DNA from: Rhodoplanes sp.
Lineage (GTDB): Bacteria; Pseudomonadota; Alphaproteobacteria; Rhizobiales; Xanthobacteraceae
Reading direction: 5' to 3'
Length of the DNA stretch: 36,303 bases
Assembly (NCBI RefSeq): GCF_013377085.1
Contig: NZ_JACAAX010000058.1
Span: 1-36,303 of the forward strand
The notes under the pieces were generated by a model that was given only the letters and a program-made list of their open reading frames with translations, did not search any database and was not told the origin of the DNA. Of this stretch, positions 1 to 9,700 are shown piece by piece. Every line of letters starts with the position of its first letter. Position 1 is the first letter of the stretch. The translations under genes were made by a program, and so were the position numbers.

Positions 1-135
1 TGCTTCGCAACAGTCTCGGAATCCTCCGAGTCAATCACCCGGAAACCGTATCACAAATTTGTATAGGAGGCTGCCTATCCGTACGGGCTAGGCATTTCGG
101 CGGAATGAAAGCCGGTTCGTCTCAGGATGCGCTCA
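1..135. other. Non-coding flank left of the IS5 element
   Basis: I see no convincing gene here. The stretch holds a small hairpin (CTCGGA at 15-20 with TCCGAG at 25-30) and a 10-bp palindrome ACAAATTTGT near 52-61, followed by a TATAGG-like sequence. These could be remnants of an operator or promoter, but nothing proves it. Before the IS inserted, this DNA continued directly into the leader now starting at 1037. Confidence 0.5.
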
Positions 136-151
136 GAGTCCGTTTGGAAAC
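133..151. repeat. Left IS end: TCA target duplication plus inverted repeat
   Basis: TCA at 133-135 is the target-site copy and 136-151 is the left terminal inverted repeat. Fifteen of 16 bases pair with the right end. Confidence 0.85.
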
Positions 152-1036
152 TCGTTCAATGGCTGATGCGGCGGAGGAGGAGACTTCCCATGGCGACGTG
201 GAGCATGGCCTCGGAAACGTCGATCCTGGCCTCGTAATCGCGGACGAGGCGGCGCCAACGCATCATCCAGCCGAAGGTGCGCTCGACCACCCATCGTCGC
301 GGCAGGACCTCGAAGCCCTGCTGGCCCTCCATGCGGCGGATCACCTCGACGACGAAGTCGAGATACTCGGCCTTGTCCATCAGCTTGCCCCGGTCATAAG
401 CGCTGTCGGCGAAGAGGCGCTTGATCCACGGCCATCGCTTGCGGATCGCCGCCAGGATCATCTGGGCGCCGGCGCTGTCGGAGATCCCGGCCGGCGTGAG
501 GTTCACCAGCAGAAGCCGGCCGTCGGTGTCGACAGCGACATGCCGCTTGCGGCCGACGATCTTCTTGCCGCCGTCGAAGCTGCGCTGCGCGCCCGATGCC
601 GGTGCCTTGACGGTCTGGCTGTCGAGAATGCCGGCCGAGGGGCTCGCCTCGCGCCCGGCCTGCTCACGGTCGATCATCACGGCGAGGTCGTGGATCGTCC
701 GGAACAGGAACAGCCGCACGAAGCGCCGGAACCACCAATAGACGCTCGGCCAGGGCGGGAAGTCCTTCGGCAGCATGCGCCAGCCGCATCCGGTCCGAGC
801 CAAATAACGAACTGCATTCAGGATTTCTCGAAGATCGATGCGCCGCCAACGGCCGGTTCGACCCGGCTTCGGAAGCAGCGGAGAGACGCGCGACCACTCC
901 TCGTCCGTCAGGTCCGTCGGGTAGCGCTTCGCCTTCTTCTCGATGTCGGCCATTCGGCCTCGATTCGCTGCTGTCCACATGGACAGCTTGAATCACAGCC
1001 ACCGTCGCCCCGCCACTCCGGTTTCCAAACGGGCTC
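136..1036 (-). mobile_element. Intact IS5-family insertion sequence, 901 bp
   Basis: The element has terminal inverted repeats that match over 16 positions with one mismatch (GAGYCCGTTTGGAAAC at 136-151 and its reverse complement at 1021-1036). It is flanked by the same 3 bp, TCA, at 133-135 and 1037-1039. A short TNA-type target duplication and a length near 0.9 kb are usual for the IS427/IS1031 branches of the IS5 family. One uninterrupted transposase lies on the minus strand. The element sits about 75 bp upstream of the candidate promoter of the STN gene at 1249, so it appears to have spared that promoter. Confidence 0.9.
156..953 (-). CDS. IS5-family DDE transposase
   Basis: This 265-residue protein cuts and joins the ends of the surrounding IS. 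The N-terminal part (about residues 10-85, with the YPTDLTDEEW and LPKDFPPW motifs) matches the DUF4096/insertion-element domain. The C-terminal part is the DDE catalytic domain. Likely catalytic residues are D111 (in LDSQTVK), D183 (in FADSAYD) and E224 (in WVVERTFGW), the standard IS5 pattern. I take ATG at 953 (MADIEKK), because the longer reading to 980 adds only nine residues without family similarity. The frame is intact and occupies nearly the whole IS, so the element may be active. It is transcribed away from module A. The family is secure; the exact IS name cannot be given without a database. Confidence 0.93.
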   Translation of the reverse strand: MADIEKKAKRYPTDLTDEEWSRVSPLLPKPGRTGRWRRIDLREILNAVRYLARTGCGWRMLPKDFPPWPSVYWWFRRFVRLFLFRTIHDLAVMIDREQAGREASPSAGILDSQTVKAPASGAQRSFDGGKKIVGRKRHVAVDTDGRLLLVNLTPAGISDSAGAQMILAAIRKRWPWIKRLFADSAYDRGKLMDKAEYLDFVVEVIRRMEGQQGFEVLPRRWVVERTFGWMMRWRRLVRDYEARIDVSEAMLHVAMGSLLLRRISH

Positions 1037-1039
1037 TCA
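1021..1039. repeat. Right IS end: inverted repeat plus TCA target duplication
   Basis: 1021-1036 is the right terminal inverted repeat, ending GGGCTC, and TCA at 1037-1039 repeats 133-135. The end lies on the 5' side of the transposase gene and faces the STN gene. Confidence 0.85.
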
Positions 1040-1111
1040 GGCCGGTTGCTGCAATCCTCGCCACGCCGAGCGATCGAACGCGCGGTTGGTGTGAGCCAGC
1101 CCATGTGTCGG

Positions 1112-1140
1112 TGTCACCGGATGGTCACGCAACCGGTCTA
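1112..1140 (+). promoter_or_regulatory. Candidate ECF-sigma promoter of the module A STN operon
   Basis: TGTCACC (1112-1118) is followed after 16 nt by GGTCTA (1135-1140). The same layout precedes both giant exoprotein genes (3631-3659 and 21431-21459). A TGTC-type -35 with a GTC-containing -10 resembles promoters reported for some ECF groups such as ECF41/ECF42. Assigning it to the sigma factors encoded here is inference. Transcription would start near 1147, leaving a leader of about 100 nt. Confidence 0.4.
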
Positions 1141-1167
1141 TCCAGCAACGGAGGCTATATTGGCGCT

Positions 1168-1203
1168 GCCACGCGGCTAGTAAGCCGTCGTGGCGTCGTT
1201 TTT
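1168..1203 (+). terminator. Terminator-like hairpin in the STN gene leader
   Basis: GCCACGCGGCT (1168-1178) pairs with AGCCG (83-87) and CGTGGC (89-94) across an AGTA loop, with one bulged T at 1188. This gives an 11-bp GC-rich stem followed, after four bases, by five T residues (1199-1203). It lies between the candidate promoter and the GTG at 1249. It could be a leftover terminator or an attenuator. Confidence 0.5.
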
Positions 1204-1248
1204 GGTCGAGCCGGTGGCGCGGCAGATCTGATCCACGCGGAGGGCAGG

Positions 1249-2016
1249 GTGGTCGGATCGGCCTTGAAGCCTCGGCATCGTTCTCTGGTCGAGCTTGCCG
1301 CGGTCTCGTACGCCGCAGTCGTGCGCGCCGCCGGGTTCGCGGCGGTCGGGCTCGCCGCGACGGCGATGGCGGTTGTCCTGCCGGTCCGCGCGCAGGCCGT
1401 CTCGCCCGCCGACACTGTCGCACCGGGCGCTGTCGTGCGCTACGACCTTCCGCCTCAGCCACTCGGCGAAACGCTGCGGGCGATCGGAGTGATCGGCGGC
1501 GTCGACGTCGTGGCGCGTGGTGGGGTGGTTGCCGGTTTCCGCGCACCTGCCGTCCGCGGCGAGTTGACGCCGCGCCAAGCCCTCGACAAAGCCGTTTCGA
1601 CGACCAACCTGGTTGTGATGTCCCTGGAGGCCGGCGGGTTCAGCCTCGCTGTCCGCAACGCGGCGCCCCCGGATCTCGGCCCGGCGTCGGCCGCCGTGCT
1701 GTTCGGGCCCTTCGCCAGCCTCATCCAGGCATCGGTGATGCGGCAGCTCTGCCGATACGACAATACCCGGCCGGGATCGTACCGCCTGCCCCTGCAGCTC
1801 TGGATCGCGCCGTCCGGACGGATCGAGCGCGCCGCCCTTCTCGGCTCCACCGGCGTAGCGGCGCGCGATGCGGCCGTAGTCGAGCAACTGACGGGTCTTC
1901 GCATCGCGGAGCGCCCGCCGATGGGCCTGCCGCAGCCGGCAACGTTGTTGCTTCTCCCGCAGCCCGGGAGGCCGTCGCCCTGCGCCCAAAGCGAATTCGC
2001 GCGCGTCGGACCATGA
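1249..2016 (+). CDS. Exported STN-domain protein with TonB-C-like C-terminus (module A)
   Basis: This protein of about 255 residues is predicted to act in the periplasm as the signal-input partner of the FecR protein encoded two genes downstream. Residues 1-50 look like a signal peptide (hydrophobic stretch about 22-44, then VRAQA). Residues 63-133 fit an STN (secretin/TonB short N-terminal) domain, with YDLPPQPLGETL and the later RQALDKAVSTTNL. Residues 160-240 resemble a TonB C-terminal domain. C168 and C245 bracket that domain and are matched in the paralogue at 19063. I chose GTG 1249 because GGAGGG lies just upstream (1239-1244). TTG 1264 is an alternative that aligns better with the paralogue's N-terminus. 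A longer reading back to 943 would run through the IS and is rejected. The stop overlaps the next gene in an ATGA. STN is fairly firm; TonB-C is likelier than not. Confidence 0.75.
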   Translation: MVGSALKPRHRSLVELAAVSYAAVVRAAGFAAVGLAATAMAVVLPVRAQAVSPADTVAPGAVVRYDLPPQPLGETLRAIGVIGGVDVVARGGVVAGFRAPAVRGELTPRQALDKAVSTTNLVVMSLEAGGFSLAVRNAAPPDLGPASAAVLFGPFASLIQASVMRQLCRYDNTRPGSYRLPLQLWIAPSGRIERAALLGSTGVAARDAAVVEQLTGLRIAERPPMGLPQPATLLLLPQPGRPSPCAQSEFARVGP

Positions 2017-2567
2017 CGGGGGAAGCGCCCTGGGGCCTCCTGCGCGACCTTCTGGTCGAGCGCTACACGTCGATCCGGCAGCGCCTGTCGAGCCGGCTCG
2101 GCTCGAGCGACTTGGCCGCGGAAGCCCTGCACGAGACCTGGCTGCGGCTGTCGCGCGGTGTCGGGTCTGGTCCGGTCGAGCGGCCCGAATCCTATCTGTT
2201 CCGTATCGCCCTGAACGTTGCCGCCGACCTCCGCAAGGTCGACGGGCGTCGGCTCGCGCCGGCCGAGATCGAGCAGCTTCGCCAGCTCGACGGCCATGAG
2301 CTCGATCCCGAACGGACCGCCGCCGCCCGCTTCGAGGTCGCGGCCTTGACGCAGGCCCTGACCGAGTTGCCGCCACGCTGCCGGGCCGTGTTCGTGGCGG
2401 TGCGGGTGAACGGCGAGCCGACACGGGTCGTCGCGGAACGGCTCGGCCTCTCGGTCCGCATGGTCGAGCGCGACGTCAAGCGGACCCTCGAGCATGTGAT
2501 GCGGCGTCTCGGCCGAACCGGCCGTGTCGCGCCGGAGCCGCCGGAGCCGCCGGAGCCGTCTGCATGA
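2013..2567 (+). CDS. FecI-like ECF RNA polymerase sigma factor (module A)
   Basis: This 184-residue ECF-type sigma factor should direct RNA polymerase to a small set of promoters, most plausibly its own operon and the exoprotein gene at 3727. Region 2 spans about residues 10-78 (DLAAEALHETWLRL, then PESYLFRIALNVAAD). Region 4 spans about 107-160, with the helix-turn-helix near 135-158 (TRVVAERLGLSVRMVERDV). The tail carries an EPPEPPEP repeat encoded by 9-bp DNA repeats. The ATG overlaps the preceding stop by 4 bp and the gene ends in another ATGA overlap with fecR, so the three genes look translationally coupled. FecI-like sigma factors are controlled by a FecR-type membrane protein, which is the next gene. 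Confidence 0.9.
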   Translation: MTGEAPWGLLRDLLVERYTSIRQRLSSRLGSSDLAAEALHETWLRLSRGVGSGPVERPESYLFRIALNVAADLRKVDGRRLAPAEIEQLRQLDGHELDPERTAAARFEVAALTQALTELPPRCRAVFVAVRVNGEPTRVVAERLGLSVRMVERDVKRTLEHVMRRLGRTGRVAPEPPEPPEPSA

Positions 2568-3595
2568 TGGACGATGCGCGCAACGGGTGTCTCCGTCCGG
2601 GCGAGGACACGAACGACATGAACGAGACTGCCGTTATTCCGGACCAGATCCGAACCGAGGCGCTCGACTGGGTCCTGCGGCTCGCGGTGGGCGGCGCGAC
2701 GACGGCGGATGCCGACCGGCTCGCCCGCTGGCGCGCGCAGAGTCGGGCACACCGGATCGCGTTCGCCGAAGCCAACTTCGCGTGGGAGATGTCGGGGCCG
2801 GCGGCCGCCGGTCTGGCGGCCGGCGGGGCGGCCGGGGCGATCGGCGGGGCCGCTGCGGCGCCGCGCCGGATCAGCCGGCGGGCCGCGCTCGCGATCGGGG
2901 CGTCCGCGGCGGCCGGTGTCGCCGGCATGGTCGGCGCGATCGATCCTCCGTTCGGCCTGTGGCCGTCGCTCACGGAGCTGGGAGCCGACCACCGCACGGC
3001 GACCGGCGAGCGTCGTCAGCTCGATCTCACCGAGCGGGTGCGCGTCGAGCTGAACACGCGGACCAGCATCGCGGTTCATCTGGCCGCTGACCGAACGCCG
3101 ACCATCGAGCTGATTTCCGGCGAAGCCGTGGTCGAGACCCGCGGTGAGCCGCTCATGGTCGCGGCCGCCTCCGGGCGGGTGACCGCGATCGGCGCACAAC
3201 TCGATGTCCGGTGCGACCGGCAGGCGGTCGCGGTCGCGTGCCTGTCCGGCGCGGTCCGGGTGGAGCACGCGCGCGGCGTGGTGTCGGTCGCGGCGGGGCA
3301 GGTGGTCCGTTACGACGGGACGGGCCCCAGCGACGTCGTCTCCGGTGACATGGAGCGGTTGACCGCGTGGCGGCGGGGTCTCCTCGAGTTCCGGGACGAT
3401 CCGCTCGCCTCCGTGATCGAGGAGATCAATCGCTATCGTCCCGGTCGCGTCATCCTGGTCAACAACGCGCTCGCGGACCTCTCCGTCGTGGCGACGTTCC
3501 ACATCGATCGGCTGGCGGATGCGGGCGAACGCCTGGCCCACGCGCTCGGTGCGAGCGTACGCCGGCTGCCGGGCGGCGTGGTGATCCTGTCGTGA
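2564..3595 (+). CDS. FecR-like sigma regulator, inner-membrane (module A)
   Basis: This 343-residue protein should pass a periplasmic signal to the sigma factor encoded just before it. Residues 29-72 match the N-terminal cytoplasmic DUF4880 region (ALDWVLRLAVGGAT, then ADRLARWRAQ). An Ala/Gly linker (79-99) leads to RRISRRAALAIGAS and a hydrophobic segment (107-125). The paired arginines suggest Tat-type insertion, as reported for E. coli FecR. Residues 146-235 are the FecR domain and 271-343 an STN-like DUF4974 domain, the part expected to bind the STN partner. ATG 2564 overlaps the sigma stop. ATG 2618 (residue 19) is also possible, because the first 18 residues have no family match. The PPFGLWPSL block after the membrane segment recurs in the module B FecR. 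Confidence 0.9.
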   Translation: MMDDARNGCLRPGEDTNDMNETAVIPDQIRTEALDWVLRLAVGGATTADADRLARWRAQSRAHRIAFAEANFAWEMSGPAAAGLAAGGAAGAIGGAAAAPRRISRRAALAIGASAAAGVAGMVGAIDPPFGLWPSLTELGADHRTATGERRQLDLTERVRVELNTRTSIAVHLAADRTPTIELISGEAVVETRGEPLMVAAASGRVTAIGAQLDVRCDRQAVAVACLSGAVRVEHARGVVSVAAGQVVRYDGTGPSDVVSGDMERLTAWRRGLLEFRDDPLASVIEEINRYRPGRVILVNNALADLSVVATFHIDRLADAGERLAHALGASVRRLPGGVVILS

Positions 3596-3630
3596 GCGCC
3601 GGCGTGTCATCGAAAATTCACCAAAAGCGA

Positions 3631-3659
3631 TGTCGCGGTGGAGGGGGTCGGGCGGTCTA
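3631..3659 (+). promoter_or_regulatory. Candidate ECF promoter of exoprotein A
   Basis: TGTCGCG (3631-3637), then 16 nt, then GGTCTA (3654-3659). The spacing equals that at 1112-1140 and 21431-21459. Fifteen to 50 nt upstream, AAAATTCACC (3613-3622) also has a near-match (AAATTTCTCC, 21412-21421) before exoprotein B. The predicted start near 3666 gives a leader of about 60 nt. The binding sigma factor is inferred from context only. Confidence 0.45.
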
Positions 3660-3726
3660 AGGGGATGTGGCGCTGGTCCGGGGGGCGAGCGTCGCGCCGA
3701 ATGTTGCGCTCTCCGAGAGACCCGCC

Positions 3727-6700
3727 ATGCACCGTTCTCATGTTTCCTTCCGTTCGCGCCGCTGTCCCGGTGAGGCGAGCAGCACCATGGCGTCGCACCG
3801 TTCGGGCGGCCGCTCGCGCCTCGGGCTCCTCGCCGGCGTCAGCGTCGCGGCGTTGCTGGTCGCCTCGGTCGGCGCTATGGCCGGCGACTTGCACGCGGGC
3901 CGCGTGAATGCCACCACGGCGGCAACCAATGCCGCGACCGCCGCGGCCCAGGCGGCGGCCACCGCGTCGTCGCAGGCGATGACGCAGATCAACTCGTCGC
4001 TGCAAGCGATGCGCGACGCGCAGGCGGCGGCGCGCGCCGTAGCGGCCGCGCAAGCGGACAGCCCGGTACCGAACGGAACCGCGCCGGGCGGCCTGCGGCC
4101 GGTCGCCAATCCCAACAGCACCACGGACGGGCTGACGCTGTGGACGGGCGCCAATCTGCCGGTCGAAACGTCGAAATCGGATGGCCGCATCAGCGTCGAG
4201 GTCAAGCAGACCCAGGAACGGGCGATCCTCTCCTGGGACAGCTTCAATGTCGGGCGCCAGACCGACCTCTATTTCAACCAGAGCGCCGGCACGGATTCGA
4301 GCGGCGCCAACGCCTGGATCGCGCTCAACCGAGTGGTCGGCAGCGCGGCGAGCCCGAGCCAGATCCTCGGCACCATCAAGGCCGAAGGCACCGTGCTGGT
4401 GATCAACCAGAACGGGATCATTTTCGGCGCCGGTTCGCAGGTGAACGTCCACAGCCTGATCGCCTCGACGCTCGATGTCGGGCGATTCCAGAACGACACC
4501 ACCCACGCGGCTTGGTCGACGGCCCAGCGCAATGCGTCGTTCCTGACCTACGGACTTTTGGGAGATACGACCACACAGTGGACTTTCTCCGGGCAGCGAA
4601 CGGCTGCGAGCCAGGTTGTCGCCACCGGCAAGGTGGAGGTCGAGGCGGGTGCGAGCCTGACGGCCGGGGACGGCGGCTACATCCTGCTGACCGCGCCATC
4701 GGTGCGCAATTCCGGCTATTTGTCGGCGACCAACGGGCAGGTCATCCTGGCGGCCGGCGATACCCTGAGCCTCGCTGCGGCCACGGGCGCCAGCGACAGC
4801 GCGGACCCGGGATTGCGCGGCTTGACTGCGGTCGCCGGGTTCGGCAGTACCGCACTCCCACGCGTGGTCGAAAATACGGCGAGCGGGGTGATCGAAAGCC
4901 CGCGCGGGTCGATCATCATCAGCGTGGGCATCAACAATACCTCCGCCTCCGGGAGCGTGGCGCTCGTCAACGGAACGCTCGTCGCCACCACCAGCGTGTC
5001 GCGCAACGGCGCCATCGAGATTTCCGGCTCGACCATCGACATCGCGCCGGGTGCCCGGCTCGGCATCCTGCCCGACGGCAGCGGCGAAACTCTGCCGCAG
5101 GATGCAACGTCTATCAGCAACTTCAAGGCGTCGCAGATCCTGATCGGCAATCTCAGCAGCCGCTCCGCGTCGGTCAGCGCTGCGGCGATCCATGTCGAAG
5201 GCGACACGCTGATCTACGCGCCGTCCGGTAACATTACGATCGGGGCGACGTCCAGCGCCACCGGCACAGCGAGCAATTCGGACTTTGCACGCGTCGTCGT
5301 CGAAAGCGGCGCGGTGATCGATGCCAGCGGCCTGACCAACGTGAAGGTCTCGGTCGCGAGCCAGCAGATCACGATCGGTCCGCTGAAGAAGAACGAGCTG
5401 GCCGACTCATCGCTCTATCGCGACAGCTTCCTCAACGGAGCGACCGTCACCATCGACCCGACCCTGTCGGGCGTGCGCGACGACGGCGTCGCCTGGATCG
5501 GCTCGCCACTGATCGACGCAAAATCCTATTACGAGCAGGTCGGCGTCTCGGTCCGGCAACTGATGACCAAGGGCGGCAACGTCACCATCGGGGCCGGCTC
5601 CTTCTCGAACGTCAACGGCTACACCACTAACAGCAATGGCGATCGTGTGCCGATCATCCTGCCGGCCAGCATGGCGCCCTATGTCGCCGTCAAGAGCGGC
5701 GCGGTGATCAACGTCTCGGGCGGCTGGCTGTCCTACGACCAGGGCTGGATCAAGACAACCAAGCTGATTTCCGCCGACGGCCGCGTCGTCGACATCGGCA
5801 GCGCCGACATCAACACCACGTATGTGGGCATCTATAACGGCACCGAAATCCGGCACGCTCACTGGAACGTCGTCGAACAGTACGAGTCGCGGATGAGGAC
5901 CGGCTTGCACCTGGTCGGCGGCTATACCGAGGGCCGGGATGCCGGCGCGCTGAGCATCGTGGCTCCGGCCCTCGTGTTCGAAGGGGCGGTCACGGCCGAT
6001 GCTTTTGCCGGGAGCCGTCAAAAGACCCAGGCGAAGGTCGGCACGGCCACCAGCTCGATCTACGGCGACTCGCGCAAGCTGCAGGCCGCGTCCTCGCAGC
6101 TTCCGTCGGGCGGGGCCTTGATCATCCAGGGATTGGCCACGTCGAACACGTCGGCGGCACAATACTATTTCGAAAGCGGCGATATCCGCGTCGTCCGCGA
6201 TCAGGACTACCACGCGGTGTCCGGCAGTCTCGGCTTCGGCCAGGTGGTGACGAGCGCGAACGGCACGGTCACGATATCGTCGCGCGATTCCTCGTCCTAT
6301 CTCGATCCGGCGCGGGTCGGCACGGTCCTTTTGTCCGACCGTCTGCTGTCGCAGTCCGGCTTCGCCGAGGTCGCCTTCAGCACGACCGGTTCGGTCTCGG
6401 TGGCGCAGGGGGCCAAGGTTGACCTCGCCGCCGGCGGCGTCTTCGACGTCTTCGCCGGCCATCGGATCACCATCGACGGCCAGGTCAGCGTTCCCTCGGG
6501 CCGCATCACGCTCGAGACCTTCGACAGCCAGCTCATTCCGAAGCTCGGCTTCTCCGCTGAAACCTACGGCGTCGGATCGTTCGACATCACCGTGAACGGC
6601 ACGCTGTCGACGAAGGGCCAGTGGACCAACGATTTCGGGGCGACCGGCGACGCCGTCCAGGGGAAGGCGTATCTCGACGGCGGCGCGATCACGCTCTACG

Positions 6701-9700
6701 TCGCCCCCCGCGTCACCTTGGACGAGGTGGTGACCAGCGGACAGGCCACACCGGCGAGCGCGACCGACATCTCCGGCAGCATCCGGATCAATGCCGGCGC
6801 GACGATCGACGTGTCGAGCGGCGGCTACGTCGATCCCAACGGCAAGCTGGTGCTGACCGCCAAGGGCGGCGATCTCAGCCTCTACAACACCACGACGTAC
6901 TTCCCGTTGTCTGGGGGCTCGGCCGGGCAGGGAGGAACGTTGAGCGGCTTCCGCGTCAACGGCCTCGTCTATGGCAACCCCGCCACGGGGTACTTCCCGG
7001 TCAATCCGGACGCGATCACCTCCGGCGTGTTCATCGATGCCGCGGCGACCATCAAGGCCAACGGTTTTGGCGGCGGCGGCACCTTCACGCTGGTGACGCC
7101 GGAATTCGCCTTCAGCGACGACAAGTCCAGAAAGGCCGGGCCGAACGCCACCCGGCTGCCGATGGATTTCGTCAGCAAGGCCGGCTTCGCCAACTACAAA
7201 ATCACGTCGTACAAGACGCGGCTTGTTCCGAACACGTTCCAGTTCCAGACGACCATTGCACAGAAGACGTATGTTTCGACTTATTACATGAACGACTATG
7301 GCACTTTGGTGGCGTTACAATTCGACACGTCGAGTAATCAATATTATTATTACAGTGCGGGCGATGACTGGACTTATTATATTCCAGCCAGTCAGTTGCA
7401 GTACTACTATCCGGTTGATGCTCAAGGAAACTTACTGACCTACGACCCGAACTATAATTCGGGGCGTGGCGGATTCTACTCCGCAGTCCAAGTCCCGGTA
7501 ACCGCCAGGCCCGGCGGCACCAATGCGCTGCTCGACACGCAGACGCTCACGGTGGGGGCGGGGCAGACCCTGAACCTGACCCAGTCGGTGTTTTCCAGCC
7601 GTCTCGATACGGCGCAGGCCGCCGCGCTCAAGACGCTGGCCTCCGGCGGCGATCTCTACTCGGTCCTGACTCCTGCCGTGCCCGTCAATGCCTGGGATGC
7701 CAAGCCGGTCAACCTCACGCTGGGCGGGCTCATGGAACTGCACGTTGCCCAGGGCGGCCGCGTCAGCGCCGCCGCCGGGGCAAGCCTGACAGTGGCGAAG
7801 CTGCTGAACGACGGCACCATCCGACTGCCGGGCGGCAGCCTGGTGCAGCAGTCGTTCCTGCCGACCTTGTACGAGCCCTACGATATCAGCGGCTCGTCCA
7901 CGAAAGTCATTCCGCTCGGCATCCGCGACCTGTCGCAGATCTTCTCGGTCAATGCCGACGGCTCCATCACCTCGGAGGCCACCAGCCGCTACGCCAGCAA
8001 TCTCACCAACGCGCAACTGGCGGGCGCGGGCACGAGTACCAACTCCTATCCGATATATTTCGTCGGTCTGCTGGATGCCAATCAGGGCATGGTGCTGTCG
8101 GCGGGCAGCGTGACCGATGTGTCGGGCGTCAGCATCCGCAACCCCTATTCCTACGATCGCGCCACCGGCCAGACCGGCTTCACCGGCCGCATCGTCGCCG
8201 GCGGCAGCATCGTCACCTCGCCGCGGGCGACGACGAGCCAGATGCTGTTCCAACTGCCCCGGGGGACCGCATTGGGCGGCGTCTACGGCGCGCTTGTAAC
8301 CAGTTTCTCCGTCGAACTGGGCGTAACGATCATTCCGGGTGTGACGGCGGCGCAGAGCGGCAACACGCTGACGATCGCATCGGGCGCGACGGTGGATTTG
8401 TCCGGCGCCTCGGACACCTATCTGGTGACCGGCCCCGCGGGAACCGGCCTGCGCTCGCCCGGGCTCGTCGCCTCGGCGGTGTGGAGCGATGCCGGAACCC
8501 TGTCGGCCGGCGCCGGCTTCACCATCTCCGGCAGCGCCGACATCCGGGCCTTCGGCGGCGCGCCGCAGGCCGAGAACGGCACCCTGTCGCTGCTCGATCC
8601 GGTGCTGGTCCAGCACGATTCCCTGACGCCGATCGCAAATCGCATTTCCGCCGACACCATCGCCCGGTCCGGCTTCGACACCTTGATCGCGGTGGGCAGC
8701 CTGTCCTCGAGTGGCGACGTCGCGGTCGACCTCGGCCGTGCGCTGTTCGTCACCAGCCGCAATTATGTCTTGACGGGCACGGCGAACTACAACGCGACCA
8801 CCACGGCGTATCAGGACGACGACCTGGTGCCGACCGTGAAGGCGGGCGGCAATCTGGTGGTGAACGTCCCCTATGTCGGCCTGCTGAGCAGCATCGACAC
8901 CATCAAGAACCCGGCGCTCGGCACGGCTGGCCGGGGCAGCGTGACGTTCAACGCCGGCTCGATCGACATCACCGGGGCGGTGCTGTTCGACAAGTCCGTC
9001 GCCACCGCGACCCTGAATGCGACGGGTGACGTTCGACTGATCGGCGAGCAGCCCTGGATGCCCCCCGGCACGACGTCGCAGACCCAGCTCTATACGCTGA
9101 ACGGCGCGCTGGCGGCGAATGGTGACCTCACCATCAACGCCGGACAGGTCTATCCGACCACCGGGTCGAGCTTCGCGATCACCAGCGCCAACGCGAACGG
9201 CACCATCCGGTTCGGTCGCAGCGGCGCGGATGTTCCGTCGGCGCCTTATTCGGCCGGCGCCAGCCTGACGGTGGCCGCCGCTCATATCATTCAAGGCGGG
9301 ATTCTGCGGGTGCCGCTCGGCACGCTGACGCTCGGAACGACGGCGACCTATTTCGGGATCGGTGGGGCCTCCACCACGTTCGCCCCGGCGACTGCCGATC
9401 TCACCTTGGCGGCGGGCGGCATCACTTCGGTCTCGGCGAACGGCCTGTCGATTCCGTATGGCACCACCACCGACACGCTGGAATGGTATTTTTCGCCGAC
9501 CAACAACTCGCCCCTGACGGCGGCGCCCGCGAAGACTCTGGTTCTCAACGGCGCGACGATCTCGGTCAAAGCCGGTGCGAGCGTCGATCTCACCGGCGGC
9601 GGCGACGTCTATGCCTACGAGTTCGTGCCCGGCACCGGCGGCTCGCGCGATGTCCTCGATCGTCTGAACGCCGACACCTACACCGGCAACAACGGCTATC

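Noticed and set aside
105-1094. A 329-codon plus-strand open frame over the IS
   Set aside because: It is the complement of the IS5 transposase and crosses both IS ends.
943-1248. N-terminal extension of the module A STN protein
   Set aside because: It begins inside the IS and passes through the candidate promoter and leader hairpin. The signal peptide only makes sense with a start near 1249 or 1264.
3667-3726. GTG start giving exoprotein A 20 more residues
   Set aside because: It lies at the predicted transcription start, with poor ribosome-binding spacing. ATG 3727 gives a signal peptide comparable to that of exoprotein B.
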